A stretch of 64,000 nucleotides of DNA from NCBI GenBank assembly GCA_958298945.1, contig OY282610.1, positions 52,893,667-52,957,666 on the forward strand. Reading direction: 5' to 3'. A program made the translations under genes and the position numbers. Source of the DNA: Atherix ibis (Eukaryota > Arthropoda > Insecta > Diptera > Athericidae). Under the pieces are notes generated by a model. It did no database searches, was not told the DNA's origin, and saw only the letters and a program-made list of their open reading frames with translations. Of this stretch, positions 23,121 to 37,375 are shown in pieces; within the stretch, counting starts at the first letter, position 1, and each line of letters begins with the position of its first letter.

Positions 23121-25471
23121 ATGAATTTTTCTCAAAATTACCAACAAAAATTTATCCAGAAAGGATATTCTCATTCCAATCGAGAAAATATGCATTGGAG
23201 AAGCTTTGCCTAAAAGTACGCAATGACACCATAAAAACCGTTCTAAAAACCTTAATTTTTATACAAAAAAAACGAATTTTAATAAAGAAAACAATTAATT
23301 TTATGAAGTTTTTCTCAAAATCACCAACAAAAATTTATCCAGAAAGGATATTCTCATTCCAATCGAGAAAATATGTATTGGAGAAGCTTTGCCTGAAAGT
23401 ACGCAATGACAGCATAAAAACCGTTCTAAAAACCTTAATTTTTATACAAAAAAAACGAATTTTAATAAAGAAAACAATTAATTTTATGAATTTTTCTCAA
23501 AATCACCAACAAAAATTTATCCAGAAAGGATATTCTCATTCCAATCGAGAAAATATGCATTGGAGAAGCTTTGCCTAAAAGTACGCAATGACACCATAAA
23601 AACCGTTCTAAAAACCTTAATTTTTATACAAAAAAAACGAATTTTAATAAAGAAAACAATTAATTTTATGAAGTTTTTCTCAAAATCACCAACAAAAATT
23701 TATCCAGAAAGGATATTCTCATTCCAATCGAGAAAATATGTATTGGAGAAGCTTTGCCTGAAAGTACGCAATGACACCATAAAAACAATTCTAAAAACCT
23801 TAATTTGTATACAAAAAAAAACGAATTTTAAGAAAGAAAACTATAAATTTTATGAATTTTTTCTCAAAATCACCAACAAAAATTTATCCAGAAAGGATAT
23901 TCTCATTCCAATCGAGAAAATATGTATTGGAGAAACTTTGCCTGAAAGTACGCAATGACACCATAAAAACAATTCTAAAAACCTTAATTTGTATATAAAA
24001 AAAAACGAATTTTAGGAAAGAAAACTATAAATTTTATGAATTTTTTCTCAAAATCACCAACAAAAATTTATCCAGAAAGGATATTCTCATTCCAATCGAG
24101 AAAATATGCATTGGAAAAGCTTTGCCTAAAAGTACGCAATGACAGCATAAAAACCGTTCTAAAAACCTTAATTTTTATACAAAAAAAACGAATTTTAATA
24201 AAGAAAACAATTAATTTTATGAATTTTTCTCAAAATCACCAACAAAAATTTATCCAGAAAGGATATTCTCATTCCAATCGAGAAAATATGCATTGGAGAA
24301 GCTTTGCCTAAAAGTACGCAATGACACCATAAAAACTGTTCTAAAAACCTTAATTTTTATACAAAAAAAACGAATTTTAAGAAAGAAAACCATAAATTTT
24401 ATGAATTTTTTCTCAAAATCACCAACAAAAATTTATCCAGAAATGATATTCTCATTCCAATCGAGAAAATATGCATTGGAAAAGCTTTGCCTGAAAGTAC
24501 GCAATGACACCATAAAAACAATTCTAAAAACCTTAATTTTTATACAAAAAAAATGAATTTTAAGAAAGAAAACCATAAATTTTATGAATTTTTTCTCAAA
24601 ACCACCAACAAAAATTTATCCAGAAAGAATTTTCTCATTCCAATGAGAATAATATGAATTGGAGAAGCTTTGCCTGAAAGTGCACAATCATACCCCAAAC
24701 AAACATCTCCAAAAAACCACCATTTTCATAGAGAAAAACCAATTTTAAGAGAAAGTGGACTCAGTGTAATAATTGTTGCCTCCTATTTTTTGAGAAAACT
24801 GGGTGCCTGGTGTAAAAATTGGATTTTCGTGAATATTGTCACAAATTTTCGAATTTTTGTGGTTTTTTGCATATCTTTAGGTTGTCAATTTATTTTGCTT
24901 TCAGTAAATAAAAAATTTAATTTTAGGCAATTTTTTTTTAATAGTGCTCACAAAAATTTATTCTGAAAGGATATTCCTTTTTCGATCAGGATAATATGGA
25001 TCTAGAAGGCTATGTTAAAGTGTATGTAATGAAACCATGAAACAAATTGCCATTTTTATCCAAAAAAGCAAACTTTATTTTTAAAAAAATACAGCGAACT
25101 TTAGGTATTTTTTTTTAAAACGCCTGGAAAAAATTTTCCTGTAAGGACTTTTTTAGTCCGATCAGGATAATAAGAATAATTATTAGTTTCACATATGTAT
25201 GCGCATTAACATCATTAAACAAATTTTCGAAAAAATGTCCTTTTTCATAGAAAAATAGAAATTTAAAAAAAAATTTAATGATCTTTTGGCAAATTTTTCT
25301 CAAAACTCCCACCGAAATTTATCGTGACATGTCATTTTCCTTCCAATCATTATATTAAGAGTCATAGAAGGTTTGCCTGAAAGTGTGCAATGACACCACA
25401 AAATAAATTCTAAAAAACCTTAATTTTTATACAAAAAAAAACGAATTTTAATAAAGAAAACAATTAATTTT
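23121..25471. repeat. HOR unit U15: 8 canonical monomers + core
   Basis: A 2,351-bp unit with the same order of variant monomers as U14 (missing-T, aagttt and gacagc copies), but ending with a normal e monomer. Its core (24584-25471) has aaaccaattttaag, ggttgtcaattt and gaaaaaatgtcc, shared with U16. The switch between the two core types marks a crossover near the last canonical monomer. Confidence 0.92.
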
Positions 25472-27096
25472 ATGAAGTTTTTCTCAAAATCACCAACAAA
25501 AATTTATCCAGAAAGGATATTCTCATTCCAATCGAGAAAATATGTATTGGAGAAGCTTTGCCTGAAAGTACGCAATGACACCATAAAAACAATTCTAAAA
25601 ACCTTAATTTGTATACAAAAAAAAACGAATTTTAAGAAAGAAAACTATAAATTTTATGAATTTTTTCTCAAAATCACCAACAAAAATTTATCCAGAAAGG
25701 ATATTCTCATTCCAATCGAGAAAATATGTATTGGAGAAACTTTGCCTGAAAGTACGCAATGACACCATAAAAACAATTCTAAAAACCTTAATTTGTATAC
25801 AAAAAAAAACGAATTTTAGGAAAGAAAACTATAAATTTTATGAATTTTTTCTCAAAATCACCAACAAAAATTTATCCAGAAAGGATATTCTCATTCCAAT
25901 CGAGAAAATATGCATTGGAGAAGCTTTGCCTAAAAGTACGCAATGACAGCATAAAAACCGTTCTAAAAACCTTAATTTTTATACAAAAAAAAACGAATTT
26001 TAAGAAAGAAAACCATAAATTTTATGAATTTTTTCTCAAAATCACCAACAAAAATTTATCCAGAAATGATATTCTCATTCCAATCGAGAAAATATGCATT
26101 GGAAAAGCTTTGCCTAAAAGTACGCAATGACACCATAAAAACAATTCTAAAAACCTTAATTTTTATACAAAAAAAAATGAATTTTAAGAAAGAAAACCAT
26201 AAATTTTATGAATTTTTTCTCAAAACCACCAACAAAAATTTATCCAGAAAGAATTTTCTCATTCCAATGAGAATAATATGAATTGGAGAAGCTTTGCCTG
26301 AAAGTGCACAATCATACCCCAAACAAACATCTCCAAAAAACCACCATTTTCATAGAGAAAAACCAATTTTAAGAGAAAGTGGACTCAGTGTAATAATTGT
26401 TGCCTCCTATTTTTTGAGAAAACTGGGTGCCTGGTGTAAAAATTGGATTTTCGTGAATATTGTCACAAATTTTCGAATTTTTGTGGTTTTTTGCATATCT
26501 TTAGGTTGTCAATTTATTTTGCTTTCAGTAAATAAAAAATTTAATTTTAGGCAATTTTTTTTTAATAGTGCTCACAAAAATTTATTCTGAAAGGATATTC
26601 CTTTTTCGATCAGGATAATATGGATTTAGAAGGCTATGTTAAAGTGTACGTAATGAAACCATGAAACAAATTGCCATTTTTATCCAAAAAAGCAAACTTT
26701 ATTTTTAAAAAAATACAGCGAACTTTAGGTATTTTTTTTTAAAACGCCTGGAAAAAATTTTCCTGTAAGGACTTTTTTAGTCCGATCAGGATAATAAGAA
26801 TAATTATTAGTTTCACATATGTATGCGCATTAACATCATTAAACAAATTTTCGAAAAAATGTCCTTTTTCATAGAAAAATAGAAATTTAAAAAAAAAATT
26901 TAATGATCTTTTGGCAAATTTTTCTCAAAACTCCCACCGAAATTTATCGTGACATGTCATTTTCCTTCCAATCATTATATTAAGAGTCATAGAAGGTTTG
27001 CCTGAAAGTGTGCAATGACACCACAAAATAAATTCTAAAAAACCTTAATTTTTATACAAAAAAAAACGAATTTTAATAAAGAAAACAATTAATTTT
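25472..27096. repeat. HOR unit U16: 4 canonical monomers + core
   Basis: The first monomer has the aagttt variant, the second tattggagaaac, the third gacagcataaaaacc, and the last is e-like with cctaaaagt. The core is 26208-27096 with the aaaccaatttt, ggttgtcaattt and gaaaaaatgtcc variants of U15. Confidence 0.92.
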
Positions 27097-28902
27097 ATGA
27101 AGTTTTTCTCAAAATCACCAACAAAAATTTATCCAGAAAGGATATTCTCATTCCAATCGAGAAAATATGTATTGGAGAAGCTTTGCCTGAAAGTACGCAA
27201 TGACACCATAAAAACAATTCTAAAAACCTTAATTTGTATACAAAAAAAAACGAATTTTAAGAAAGAAAACTATAAATTTTATGAATTTTTTCTCAAAATC
27301 ACCAACAAAAATTTATCCAGAAAGGATATTCTCATTCCAATCGAGAAAATATGTATTGGAGAAACTTTGCCTGAAAGTACGCAATGACACCATAAAAACA
27401 ATTCTAAAAACCTTAATTTGTATACAAAAAAAAAACGAATTTTAGGAAAGAAAACTATAAATTTTATGAATTTTTTCTCAAAATCACCAACAAAAATTTA
27501 TCCAGAAAGGATATTCTCATTCCAATCGAGAAAATATGCATTGGAGAAGCTTTGCCTAAAAGTACGCAATGACAGCATAAAAACCGTTCTAAAAACCTTA
27601 ATTTTTATACAAAAAAAACGAATTTTAATAAAGAAAACAATTAATTTTATGAATTTTTCTCAAAATCACCAACAAAAATTTATCCAGAAAGGATATTCTC
27701 ATTCCAATCGAGAAAATATGCAATGGAGAAGCTTTGCCTAAAAGTACGCTATGACACCATAAAAACCGTTCTAAAAACCTTAATTTTTATACAAAAAAAA
27801 CGAATTTTAAGAAAGAAAACCATAAATTTTATGAATTTTTTCTCAAAATCACCAACAAAAATTTATCCAGAAATGATATTCTCATTCCAATCGAGAAAAT
27901 ATGCATTGGAAAAGCTTTGCCTGAAAGTACGCAATGACACCATAAAAACAATTCTAAAAACCTTAATTTTTATACAAAAAAAATGAATTTTAAGAAAGAA
28001 AACCATAAATTTTATGAATTTTTTCTCAAAACCACCAACAAAAATTTATCCAGAAAGAATTTTCTCATTCCAATGAGAATAATATGAATTGGAGAAGCTT
28101 TGCCTGAAAGTGCACAATCATACCCCAAACAAACATCTCCAAAAAACCACCATTTTCATAGAGAAAAACAAATTTTAAGAGAAAGTGGACTCAGTGTAAT
28201 AATTGTTGCCTCCTATTTTTTGAGAAAACTGGGTGCCTGGTGTAAAAATTGGATTTTCGTGAATATTGTCACAAATTTTCGAATTTTTGTGGTTTTTTGC
28301 ATATCTTTAGGTGGTCAATTTATTTTGCTTTCAGTAAATAAAAAAATTAATTTTAGGCAATTTTTTTTTAATAGTGCTCACAAAAATTTATTCTGAAAGG
28401 ATATTCCTTTTTCGATCAGGATAATATGGATCTAGAAGGCTATGTTAAAGTGTATGTAATGAAACCATGAAACAAATTGCCATTTTTATCCAAAAAAGCA
28501 AACTTTATTTTTAAAAAAATACAGCGAACTTTAGGTATTTTTTTTTAAAACGCCTGGAAAAAATTTTCCTGTAAGGACTTTTTTAGTCCGATCAGGATAA
28601 TAAGAATAATTATTAGTTTCACATATGTATGCGCATTAACATCATTAAACAAATTTTCGAAAAAATGTCCTTTTTCATAGAAAAATAGAAATTTAAAAAA
28701 AAAATTTAATGATCTTTTGGCAAATTTTTCTCAAAACTCCCACCGAAATTTATCGTGACATGTCATTTTCCTTCCAATCATTATATTAAGAGTCATAGAA
28801 GGTTTGCCTGAAAGTGTGCAATGACACCACAAAATAAATTCTAAAAAACCTTAATTTTTTATACAAAAAAAACGAATTTTAATAAAGAAAACAATTAATT
28901 TT
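27097..28902. repeat. HOR unit U17: 5 canonical monomers + core
   Basis: A 1,806-bp unit. Monomer order resembles U18: aagttt copy, gagaaac copy, gacagc copy, missing-T copy with gcaatggagaagc, then e. A private change, tacgctatgac, lies near 27748. The core is 28014-28902 with aaaaaattaatttt in X and gaaaaaatgtcc in D3. Confidence 0.92.
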
Positions 28903-30707
28903 ATGAAGTTTTTCTCAAAATCACCAACAAAAATTTATCCAGAAAGGATATTCTCATTCCAATCGAGAAAATATGTATTGGAGAAGCTTTGCCTGAAAGT
29001 ACGCAATGACACCATAAAAACAATTCTAAAAACCTTAATTTGTATACAAAAAAAAACGAATTTTAAGAAAGAAAACTATAAATTTTATGAATTTTTTCTC
29101 AAAATCACCAACAAAAATTTATCCAGAAAGGATATTCTCATTCCAATCGAGAAAATATGTATTGGAGAAACTTTGCCTGAAAGTACGCAATGACACCATA
29201 AAAACAATTCTAAAAACCTTAATTTGTATACAAAAAAAAAACGAATTTTAGGAAAGAAAACTATAAATTTTATGAATTTTTTCTCAAAATCACCAACAAA
29301 AATTTATCCAGAAAGGATATTCTCATTCCAATCGAGAAAATATGCATTGGAGAAGCTTTGCCTAAAAGTACGCAATGACAGCATAAAAACCGTTCTAAAA
29401 ACCTTAATTTTTATACAAAAAAAACGAATTTTAATAAAGAAAACAATTAATTTTATGAATTTTTCTCAAAATCACCAACAAAAATTTATCCAGAAAGGAT
29501 ATTCTCATTCCAATCGAGAAAATATGCAATGGAGAAGCTTTGCCTAAAAGTACGCAATGACACCATAAAAACCGTTCTAAAAACCTTAATTTTTATACAA
29601 AAAAAACGAATTTTAAGAAAGAAAACCATAAATTTTATGAATTTTTTCTCAAAATCACCAACAAAAATTTATCCAGAAATGATATTCTCATTCCAATCGA
29701 GAAAATATGCATTGGAAAAGCTTTGCCTGAAAGTACGCAATGACACCATAAAAACAATTCTAAAAACCTTAATTTTTATACAAAAAAAATGAATTTTAAG
29801 AAAGAAAACCATAAATTTTATGAATTTTTTCTCAAAACCACCAACAAAAATTTATCCAGAAAGAATTTTCTCATTCCAATGAGAATAATATGAATTGGAG
29901 AAGCTTTGCCTGAAAGTGCACAATCATACCCCAAACAAACATCTCCAAAAAACCACCATTTTCATAGAGAAAAACAAATTTTAAGAGAAAGTGGACTCAG
30001 TGTAATAATTGTTGCCTCCTATTTTTTGAGAAAACTGGGTGCCTGGTGTAAAAATTGGATTTTCGTGAATATTGTCACAAATTTTCGAATTTTTGTGGTT
30101 TTTTGCATATCTTTAGGTGGTCAATTTATTTTGCTTTCAGTAAATAAAAAAATTAATTTTAGGCAATTTTTTTTTAATAGTGCTCACAAAAATTTATTCT
30201 GAAAGGATATTCCTTTTTCGATCAGGATAATATGGATCTAGAAGGCTATGTTAAAGTGTATGTAATGAAACCATGAAACAAATTGCCATTTTTATCCAAA
30301 AAAGCAAACTTTATTTTTAAAAAAATACAGCGAACTTTAGGTATTTTTTTTTAAAACGCCTGGAAAAAATTTTCCTGTAAGGACTTTTTTAGTCCGATCA
30401 GGATAATAAGAATAATTATTAGTTTCACATATGTATGCGCATTAACATCATTAAACAAATTTTCGAAAAAATTTCCTTTTTCATAGAAAAATAGAAATTA
30501 AAAAAAAAGTTTAATGATCTTTTGGCAAATTTTTCTCAAAACTCCCACCGAAATTTATCGTGACATGTCATTTTCCTTCCACTCATTATATTAAGAGTCA
30601 TAGAAGGTTTGCCTAAAAGTGTGCAATGAGACCACAAAATAAATTCTAAAAAACCTTAATTTTTATACAAAAAAAAACGAATTTTAAGAAAGAAAACTAT
30701 AAATTTT
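28903..30707. repeat. HOR unit U18: 5 canonical monomers + core
   Basis: A near-copy of U17 in its monomers. The core (29820-30707) differs: D3 has gaaaaaatttcc with aaattaaaaaaaaagttt, and D4 has cttccactcatt. U28 at 45555 repeats this unit closely, 16,652 bp downstream. Confidence 0.92.
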
Positions 30708-31960
30708 ATGAATTTTTTCTCAAAATCACCAACAAAAATTTATCCAGAAAGGATATTCTCATTCCAATCGAGAAAATATGCATTGGAGAAGCTTTGCCTA
30801 AAAGTACGCAATGACACCATAAAAACCGTTCTAAAAACCTAAATTTTTATACAAAAAAAACGAATTTTAAGAAAGAAAACCATAAATTTTATGAATTTTT
30901 TCTCAAAATCACCAACAAAAATTTATCCAGAAATGATATTCTCATTCCAATCGAGAAAATATGTATTGGAGAAGCTTTGCCTGAAAGTACGCAATGACAC
31001 CATAAAAACAATTCTAAAACCTTAATTTTTATACAAAAAAAATGAATTTTAAGAAAGAAAACCATAAATTTTATGAATTTTTTCTCAAAACCACCAACAA
31101 AAATTTATCCAGAAAGAATTTTCTCATTCCAATGAGAATAATATGAATTGGAGAAGCTTTGCCTGAAAGTGCACAATCATACCCCAAACAAACATCCCCA
31201 AAAAACCAACATTTTCATAGAGAAAAACAAATTTTAAGAGAAAGTGGACTCAGTGTAATAATTGTTGCCTCCTATTTTTTGAGAAAACTGGGTGCCTGGT
31301 GTAAAAATAGGATTTTCGTGAATATTGTCACAAATTTTCGAATTTTTGTGGTTTTTTGCATATCTTTAGGTGGTCAATTTATTTTGCTTTCAGTAAATAA
31401 AAAATTTAATTTTAGGCAATTTTTTTTAATAGTGCTCACAAAAATTTATTCAGAAAGGATAATCCTTTTTCGATCAGGATAATATGGATCTAGAAGGCTA
31501 TGTTAAAGTGTATGTAATGAAACCATGAAACAAATTGCCATTTTTATCCAAAAAAGCAAACTTTATTTTTAAAAAAATACAGCGAACTTTAGGTATTTTT
31601 TTTTAAAACGCCTGGAAAAAATTTTCCTGTAAGGACTTTTTTAGTCCGATCAGGATAATAAGAATAATTATTAGTTTCACATATGTATGCGCATTAACAT
31701 CATTAAACAAATTTTCGAAAAAATTTCCTTTTTCATAGAAAAATAGAAATTTAAAAAAAAATTAAATGATCTTTTGGCAAATTTTTCTCAAAACTCCCAC
31801 CGAAATTTATCGTGACATGTCATTTTCCTTCCACTCATTATATTAAGAGTCATAGAAGGTTTGCCTGAAAGTGTGCAATGACACCACAAAATAAATTCTA
31901 AAAAACCTTAATTTTTATACAAAAAAAAAACGAATTTTAATAAAGAAAACAATTAATTTT
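30708..31960. repeat. HOR unit U19: 2 canonical monomers + core (short class)
   Basis: A 1,253-bp unit. The first monomer has the rare aacctaaatttttatac (near 30836). The second is e-like with tattgg. The core is 31073-31960 with caacattttcatag, aaaaataggatt, and ttcagaaaggataatcc in D2. All of these recur in U29. Confidence 0.92.
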
Positions 31961-33949
31961 ATGAATTTTTTCTCAAAATCACCAACAAAAATTTATCCAG
32001 AAAGGATATTCTCATTCCAATCAAGAAAATATGTATTGGACAAGCTTTGCCTGAAAATACGCAATGACACCATAAAAACAATTCTAAAAACCTTAATTTG
32101 TATACAAAAAAAAAACGAATTTTAGGAAAGAAAACTATAAATTTTATGAATTTTTTCTCAAAATCAACAACAAAAATTTATCCAGAAAGGATATTCTCAT
32201 TCCAATCGAGAAAATATGCATTGGAGAAGCTTTGCCTAAAAGTACGCAATGACACCATAAAAACCGTTCTAAAAACCTTAATTTTTATACAAAAAAAACG
32301 AATTTTAATAAAGAAAACAATTAATTTTATGAATTTTTTCTCAAAATCACCAACAAAAATTTATCCAGAAAGGATATTCTCATTCCAATCGAGAAAATAT
32401 GTATTGGAGAAGCTTTGCCTGAAAGTACGCAATGACACCATAAAAACAATTCTAAAAACCTTAATTTGTATACAAAAAAAAACGAATTTTAGGAAAGAAA
32501 ACTATAAATTTTATGAATTTTTTCTCAAAATCAACAACAAAAATTTATCCAGAAAGGATATTCTGATTCCAATCGAGAAAATATGCATTGGAGAAGCTTT
32601 GCCTAAAAGTACGCAATGACACCATAAAAACCGTTCTAAAAACCTTAATTTTTATACAAAAAAAAACGAATTTTAATAAAGAAAACAATTAATTTTATGA
32701 ATTTTTTCTCAAAATCACCAACAAAAATTTATCCAGAAAGGATATTCTCATTCCAATCGAGAAAATATGCATTGGAGAAGCTTTGCCTAATAGTACGCAA
32801 TGACACCATAAAAACCGTTCTAAAAACCTTAATTTTTATACAAAAAAAACTAATTTTAAGAAAGAAAACCATAAATTTTATGAATTTTTTCTCAAAATCA
32901 CCAACAAAAATTTATCCAGAAATGATATTCTCATTCCAATCGAGAAAATATGCATTGGAGAAGCTTTGCCTGAAAGTACGCAATGACACCATAAAAACAA
33001 TTCTAAAAACCTTAATTTTTATACAAAAAAAATGAATTTTAAGAAAGAAAACCATAAATTTTATGAATTTTTTCTCAAAACCACCAACAAAAATTTATCC
33101 AGAAAGAATTTTCTCATTCCAATGAGAATAATATGAATTGGAGAAGCTTTGCCTGAAAGTGCACAATCATACCCCAAACAAACATCTCCAAAAAACCACC
33201 ATTTTCATAGAGAAAAACAAATTTTAAGAGAAAGTGGACTCAGTGTAATTATTGTTGCCTCCTATTTTTTGAGAAAACTGGGTGCCTGGTGTAAAAATTG
33301 GATTTTTGTGAATATTGTCACAAATTTTCGAATTTTTGTGGTTTTTTGCATATCTTTAGGTGGTCAATTTATTTTGCTTTCAGTAAATAAAAAATTTAAT
33401 TTTAGGCAATTTTTTTTTAATAGTGCTCACAAAAATTTATTCTGAAAGGATATTCCTTTTTCGATCAGGATAATATGGATCTAGAAGGCTATGTTAAAGT
33501 GTATGTAATGAAACCATGAAACAAATTGCCATTTTTATCCAAAAAAGTAAACTTTATTTTTAAAAAAATACAGCGAACTTTAGGTATTTTTTTTTAAAAC
33601 GCCTGGAAAAAATTTTCCTGTAAGGACTTTTTTAGTCCGATCAGGATAATAAGAATAATTATTAGTTTCACATATGTATGCGCATTAACATCATTAAACA
33701 AATTTTCGAAAAAATTTCCTTTTTCATAGAAAAATAGAAATTTAAAAAAAAATTTAATGATCTTTTGGCAAATTTTTCTCAAAACTCCCACCGAAATTTA
33801 TCGTGACATGTCATTTTCCTTCCAATCATTATATTAAGAGTCATAGAAGGTTTGCCTGAAAGTGTGCAATGACACCACAAAATAAATTCTAAAAAACCTT
33901 AATTTTTATACAAAAAAAACGAATTTTAATAAAGAAAACAATTAATTTT
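31961..33949. repeat. HOR unit U20: 6 canonical monomers + core
   Basis: A 1,989-bp unit. It contains the rare aaaatcaacaac variant twice, cctaatagtacg once, and aaaaaaactaatttt. Block X has gtgtaattattgttg and ggatttttgtg. The same set of variants occurs in U30, 16,651 bp downstream. Confidence 0.92.
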
Positions 33950-35388
33950 ATGAATTTTTTCTCAAAATCACCAACAAAAATTTATCCAGAAAGGATATTT
34001 TCATTCCAATCGAGAAAATATGTATTGGAGAAGCTTTGCCTAAAAGTACGCATTGACACCATAAAAACAATTCTAAAAACCTTAATTTGTATACAAAAAA
34101 AAACGAATTTTAAGAAAGAAAACTATAAATTTTATGAATTTTTTCTCAAAATCACCAACAAAAATTTATCCAGAAAGGATATTCTCATTCCAATCGAGAA
34201 AATATGTATTGGAAAAACTTTGCCTAAAAGTACGCAATGACAACATAAAAACAATTCTAAAAACCTTAATTTGTATACAAAAAAAAACGAATTTTAGGAA
34301 AGAAAACTATAAATTTTATGAATTTTTTCTCAAAATCACCAACAAAAATTTATCCAGAAAGGATATTCTCATTCCAATCGAGAAAATATGCATTGGAGAA
34401 GCTTTGCGTAAAAGTACGCAATGAGACCATAAAAACCGTTCTAAAAACCTTAATTTTTATTTAAAAAAAACGAATTTTAAGAAAGAAAACCATAAATTTT
34501 ATGAATTTTTTCTCAAAACCACCAACAAAAATTTATCCAGAAAGAATTTTCTCATTCCAATGAGAATAATATGAATTGGAGAAGCTTTGCCTGAAAGTGC
34601 ACAATCATACCCCAAACAAACATCTCCAAAAAACCACCATTTTCATAGAGAAAAGCAAATTTTAAGAGAAAGTGGACTCAGTGTAATAATTGTTGCCTCC
34701 TATTTTTTGAGAAAACTGGGTGCCTGGTGTTAAAAATTGGATTTTTGTGAATATTGTCACAAATTTTCGAATTTTTGTGGTTTTTTGCATATCTTTAGGT
34801 GGTCAATTTATTTTGCTTTCAGTAAATAAAAAATTTAATTTTAGGCAATTTTTTTTTAATAGTGCTCACAAAAATTTATTCTGAAAGGATATTCCTTTTT
34901 CGATCAGGATAATATGGATCTAGAAGGCTATGTTAAAGTGTATGTAATGAAACCATGAAACAAATTGCCATTTTTATCCAAAAAAGCAAACTTTATTTTT
35001 AAAAAAATACAGCGAACTTTAGGTATTTTTTTTTAAAACGCCTGGAAAAAATTTTCCTGTAAGGACTTTTTTAGTCCGATCAGGATAATAAGAATAATTA
35101 TTAGTTTCACATATGTATGCGCATTAACATCATTAAACAAATTTTCGAAAAAATTTCCTTTTTCATAGAAAAATAGAAATTATAAAAAAAATTTAATGAT
35201 CTTTTGGCAAATTTTTCTCAAAACTCCCACCGAAATTTATCGTGACATGTCATTTTCCTTCCAATCATTATATTAAGAGTCATAGAAGGTTTGCCTGAAA
35301 GTGTGCAATGACACCACAAAATAAATTCTAAAAAACCTTAATTTTTATACAAAAAAAATGAATTTTAATAAAGAAAACAATTAATTTT
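33950..35388. repeat. HOR unit U21: 3 canonical monomers + core
   Basis: A 1,439-bp unit. It contains gatattttcattcc, gacaacataaaaac and the rare tttttatttaaaaaaaacg, all shared with U31. It passes straight from the third monomer to D1, where U31 has two further monomers. Block X has one extra T (ggtgttaaaaattgg), which breaks the common forward frame. Confidence 0.92.
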
Positions 35389-37375
35389 ATGAATTTTTTC
35401 TCAAAATCACCAACAAAAATTTATCCAGAAAGGATATTCTCATTCCAATCGAGAAAATATGTATTGGAGAAGCTTTGCCTGAAAGTACGCAATGACACCA
35501 TAAAAACAATTCTAAAAACCTTAATTTGTATACAAAAAAAAACGAATTTTAAGAAAGAAAACTATAAATTTTATGAATTTTTTCTCAAAATCACCAACAA
35601 AAATTTATCCAGAAAGGATATTCTCATTCCAATCGAGAAAATATGTATTGGAGAAGCTTTGCCTGAAAGTACGCAATGACACCATAAAAACAATTCTAAA
35701 AACCTTAATTTGTATACAAAAAAAAACGAATTTTAGGAAAGAAAACTATAAATTTTATGAATTTTTTCTCAAAATCACCAACAAAAATTTATCCAGAAGG
35801 ATATTCTCATTCCAATCGAGTAAATATGTATTGGAGAAGCTTTGCCTGAAAGTACGCAATGACACCATAAAAACAATTCTAAAAACCTTAATTTGTATAC
35901 AAAAAAAAACGAATTTTAAGAAAGAAAACTATAAATTTTATGCATTTTTTCTCAAAATCACCAACAAAAATTTATCCAGAAAGGATATTCTCATTCCAAT
36001 CGAGTAAATATGTATTGGAGAAGCTTTGCCTGAAAGTACGCAATGACACCATAAAAACAATTCTAAAAACCTTAATTTGTATACAAAAAAAACGAATTTT
36101 AAGAAAGAAAACTATAAATTTTATGCATTTTTTCTCAAAATCACCAACAAAAATTTATCCAGAAAGGATATTCTCATTCCAATCGAGAAAATATGTATTG
36201 GAGAAGCTTTGCCTGAAAGTACGCAATGACACCATAAAAACCGTTCTGAAAACCTTAATTTTTATACAAAAAAAACGAATTTTAAGAAAGAAAACCATAA
36301 ATTTTATGAATTTTTTCTCAAAATCACCAACAAAAATTTATCCAGAAAGGATATTCTCATTCCAATCGAGAAAATATGCATTGGAGAAGCTTTGCCTAAA
36401 AGTACGCAATGACACCATAAAAACCGTTCTAAAAACCTTAATTTTTATACAAAAAAAACGAATTTTAAGAAAGAAAACCATAAATTTTATGAATTTTTTC
36501 TCAAAATCACCAACAAAAATTTATCCAGAAAGAATTTTCTCATTCCAATGAGAATAATATGAATTGGAGAAGCTTTGCCTGAAAGTGCACAATCATACCC
36601 CAAACAAACATCTCCAAAAAACTACCATTTTCATAGAGAAAAACAAATTTTAAGAGAAAGTGGACTCAGTGTAATAATTGTTGCCTCCTATTTTTTGAGA
36701 AAACTGGGTGCCTGGTGTAAAAATTGGATTTTAGTGAATATTGTCACAAATTTTCGAATTTTTGTGGTTTTTTGCATATCTTTAGGTGGTCAATTTATTT
36801 TGCTTTCAGTAAATAAAAAATTTAATTTTAGGCAATTTTTTTTTAATAGTGCTCACAAAAATTTATTCTGAAAGGATATTCCTTTTTCGATCAGGATAAT
36901 ATGGATCTAGAAGGCTATGTTAAAGTGTATGTAATGAAACCATGAAACAAATTGCCATTTTTATCCAAAAAAGAAAACGTTATTTTTAAAAAAATACAGC
37001 GAACTTTAGGTATTTTTTTTTAAAACGCCTGGAAAAAATTTTCCTGTAAGGACTTTTTTAGTCCGATCAGGATAATAAGAATAATTATTAGTTTCACATA
37101 TGTATGCGCATTAACATCATTAAACAAATTTTCGAAAAAATTTCCTTTTTCATAGAAAAATAGAAATTTAAAAAAAAATTTAATGATCTTTTGGCAAATT
37201 TTTCTCAAAACTCCCACCGAAATTTATCGTGACATGTCATTTTCCTTTCAATCATTATATTAAGAGTCATAGAAGGTTTGCCTGAAAGTGTGCAATGACA
37301 CCACAAAATAAATTCTAAAAAACCTTAATTTTTATACAAAAAAAACGAATTTTAATAAAGAAAACAATTAATTTT
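35389..37375. repeat. HOR unit U22: 6 canonical monomers + core
   Basis: A 1,987-bp unit. Monomers in the middle carry the linked variants atgcattttttctc and cgagtaaatatg, and one has a single-base deletion (ccagaaggatattc). D1 reads aaaatcacc (no e monomer before it). The core (36489-37375) has aaactaccattttc, ttttagtgaatatt and aaaaaagaaaac, shared with U34 and U35. Confidence 0.92.
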
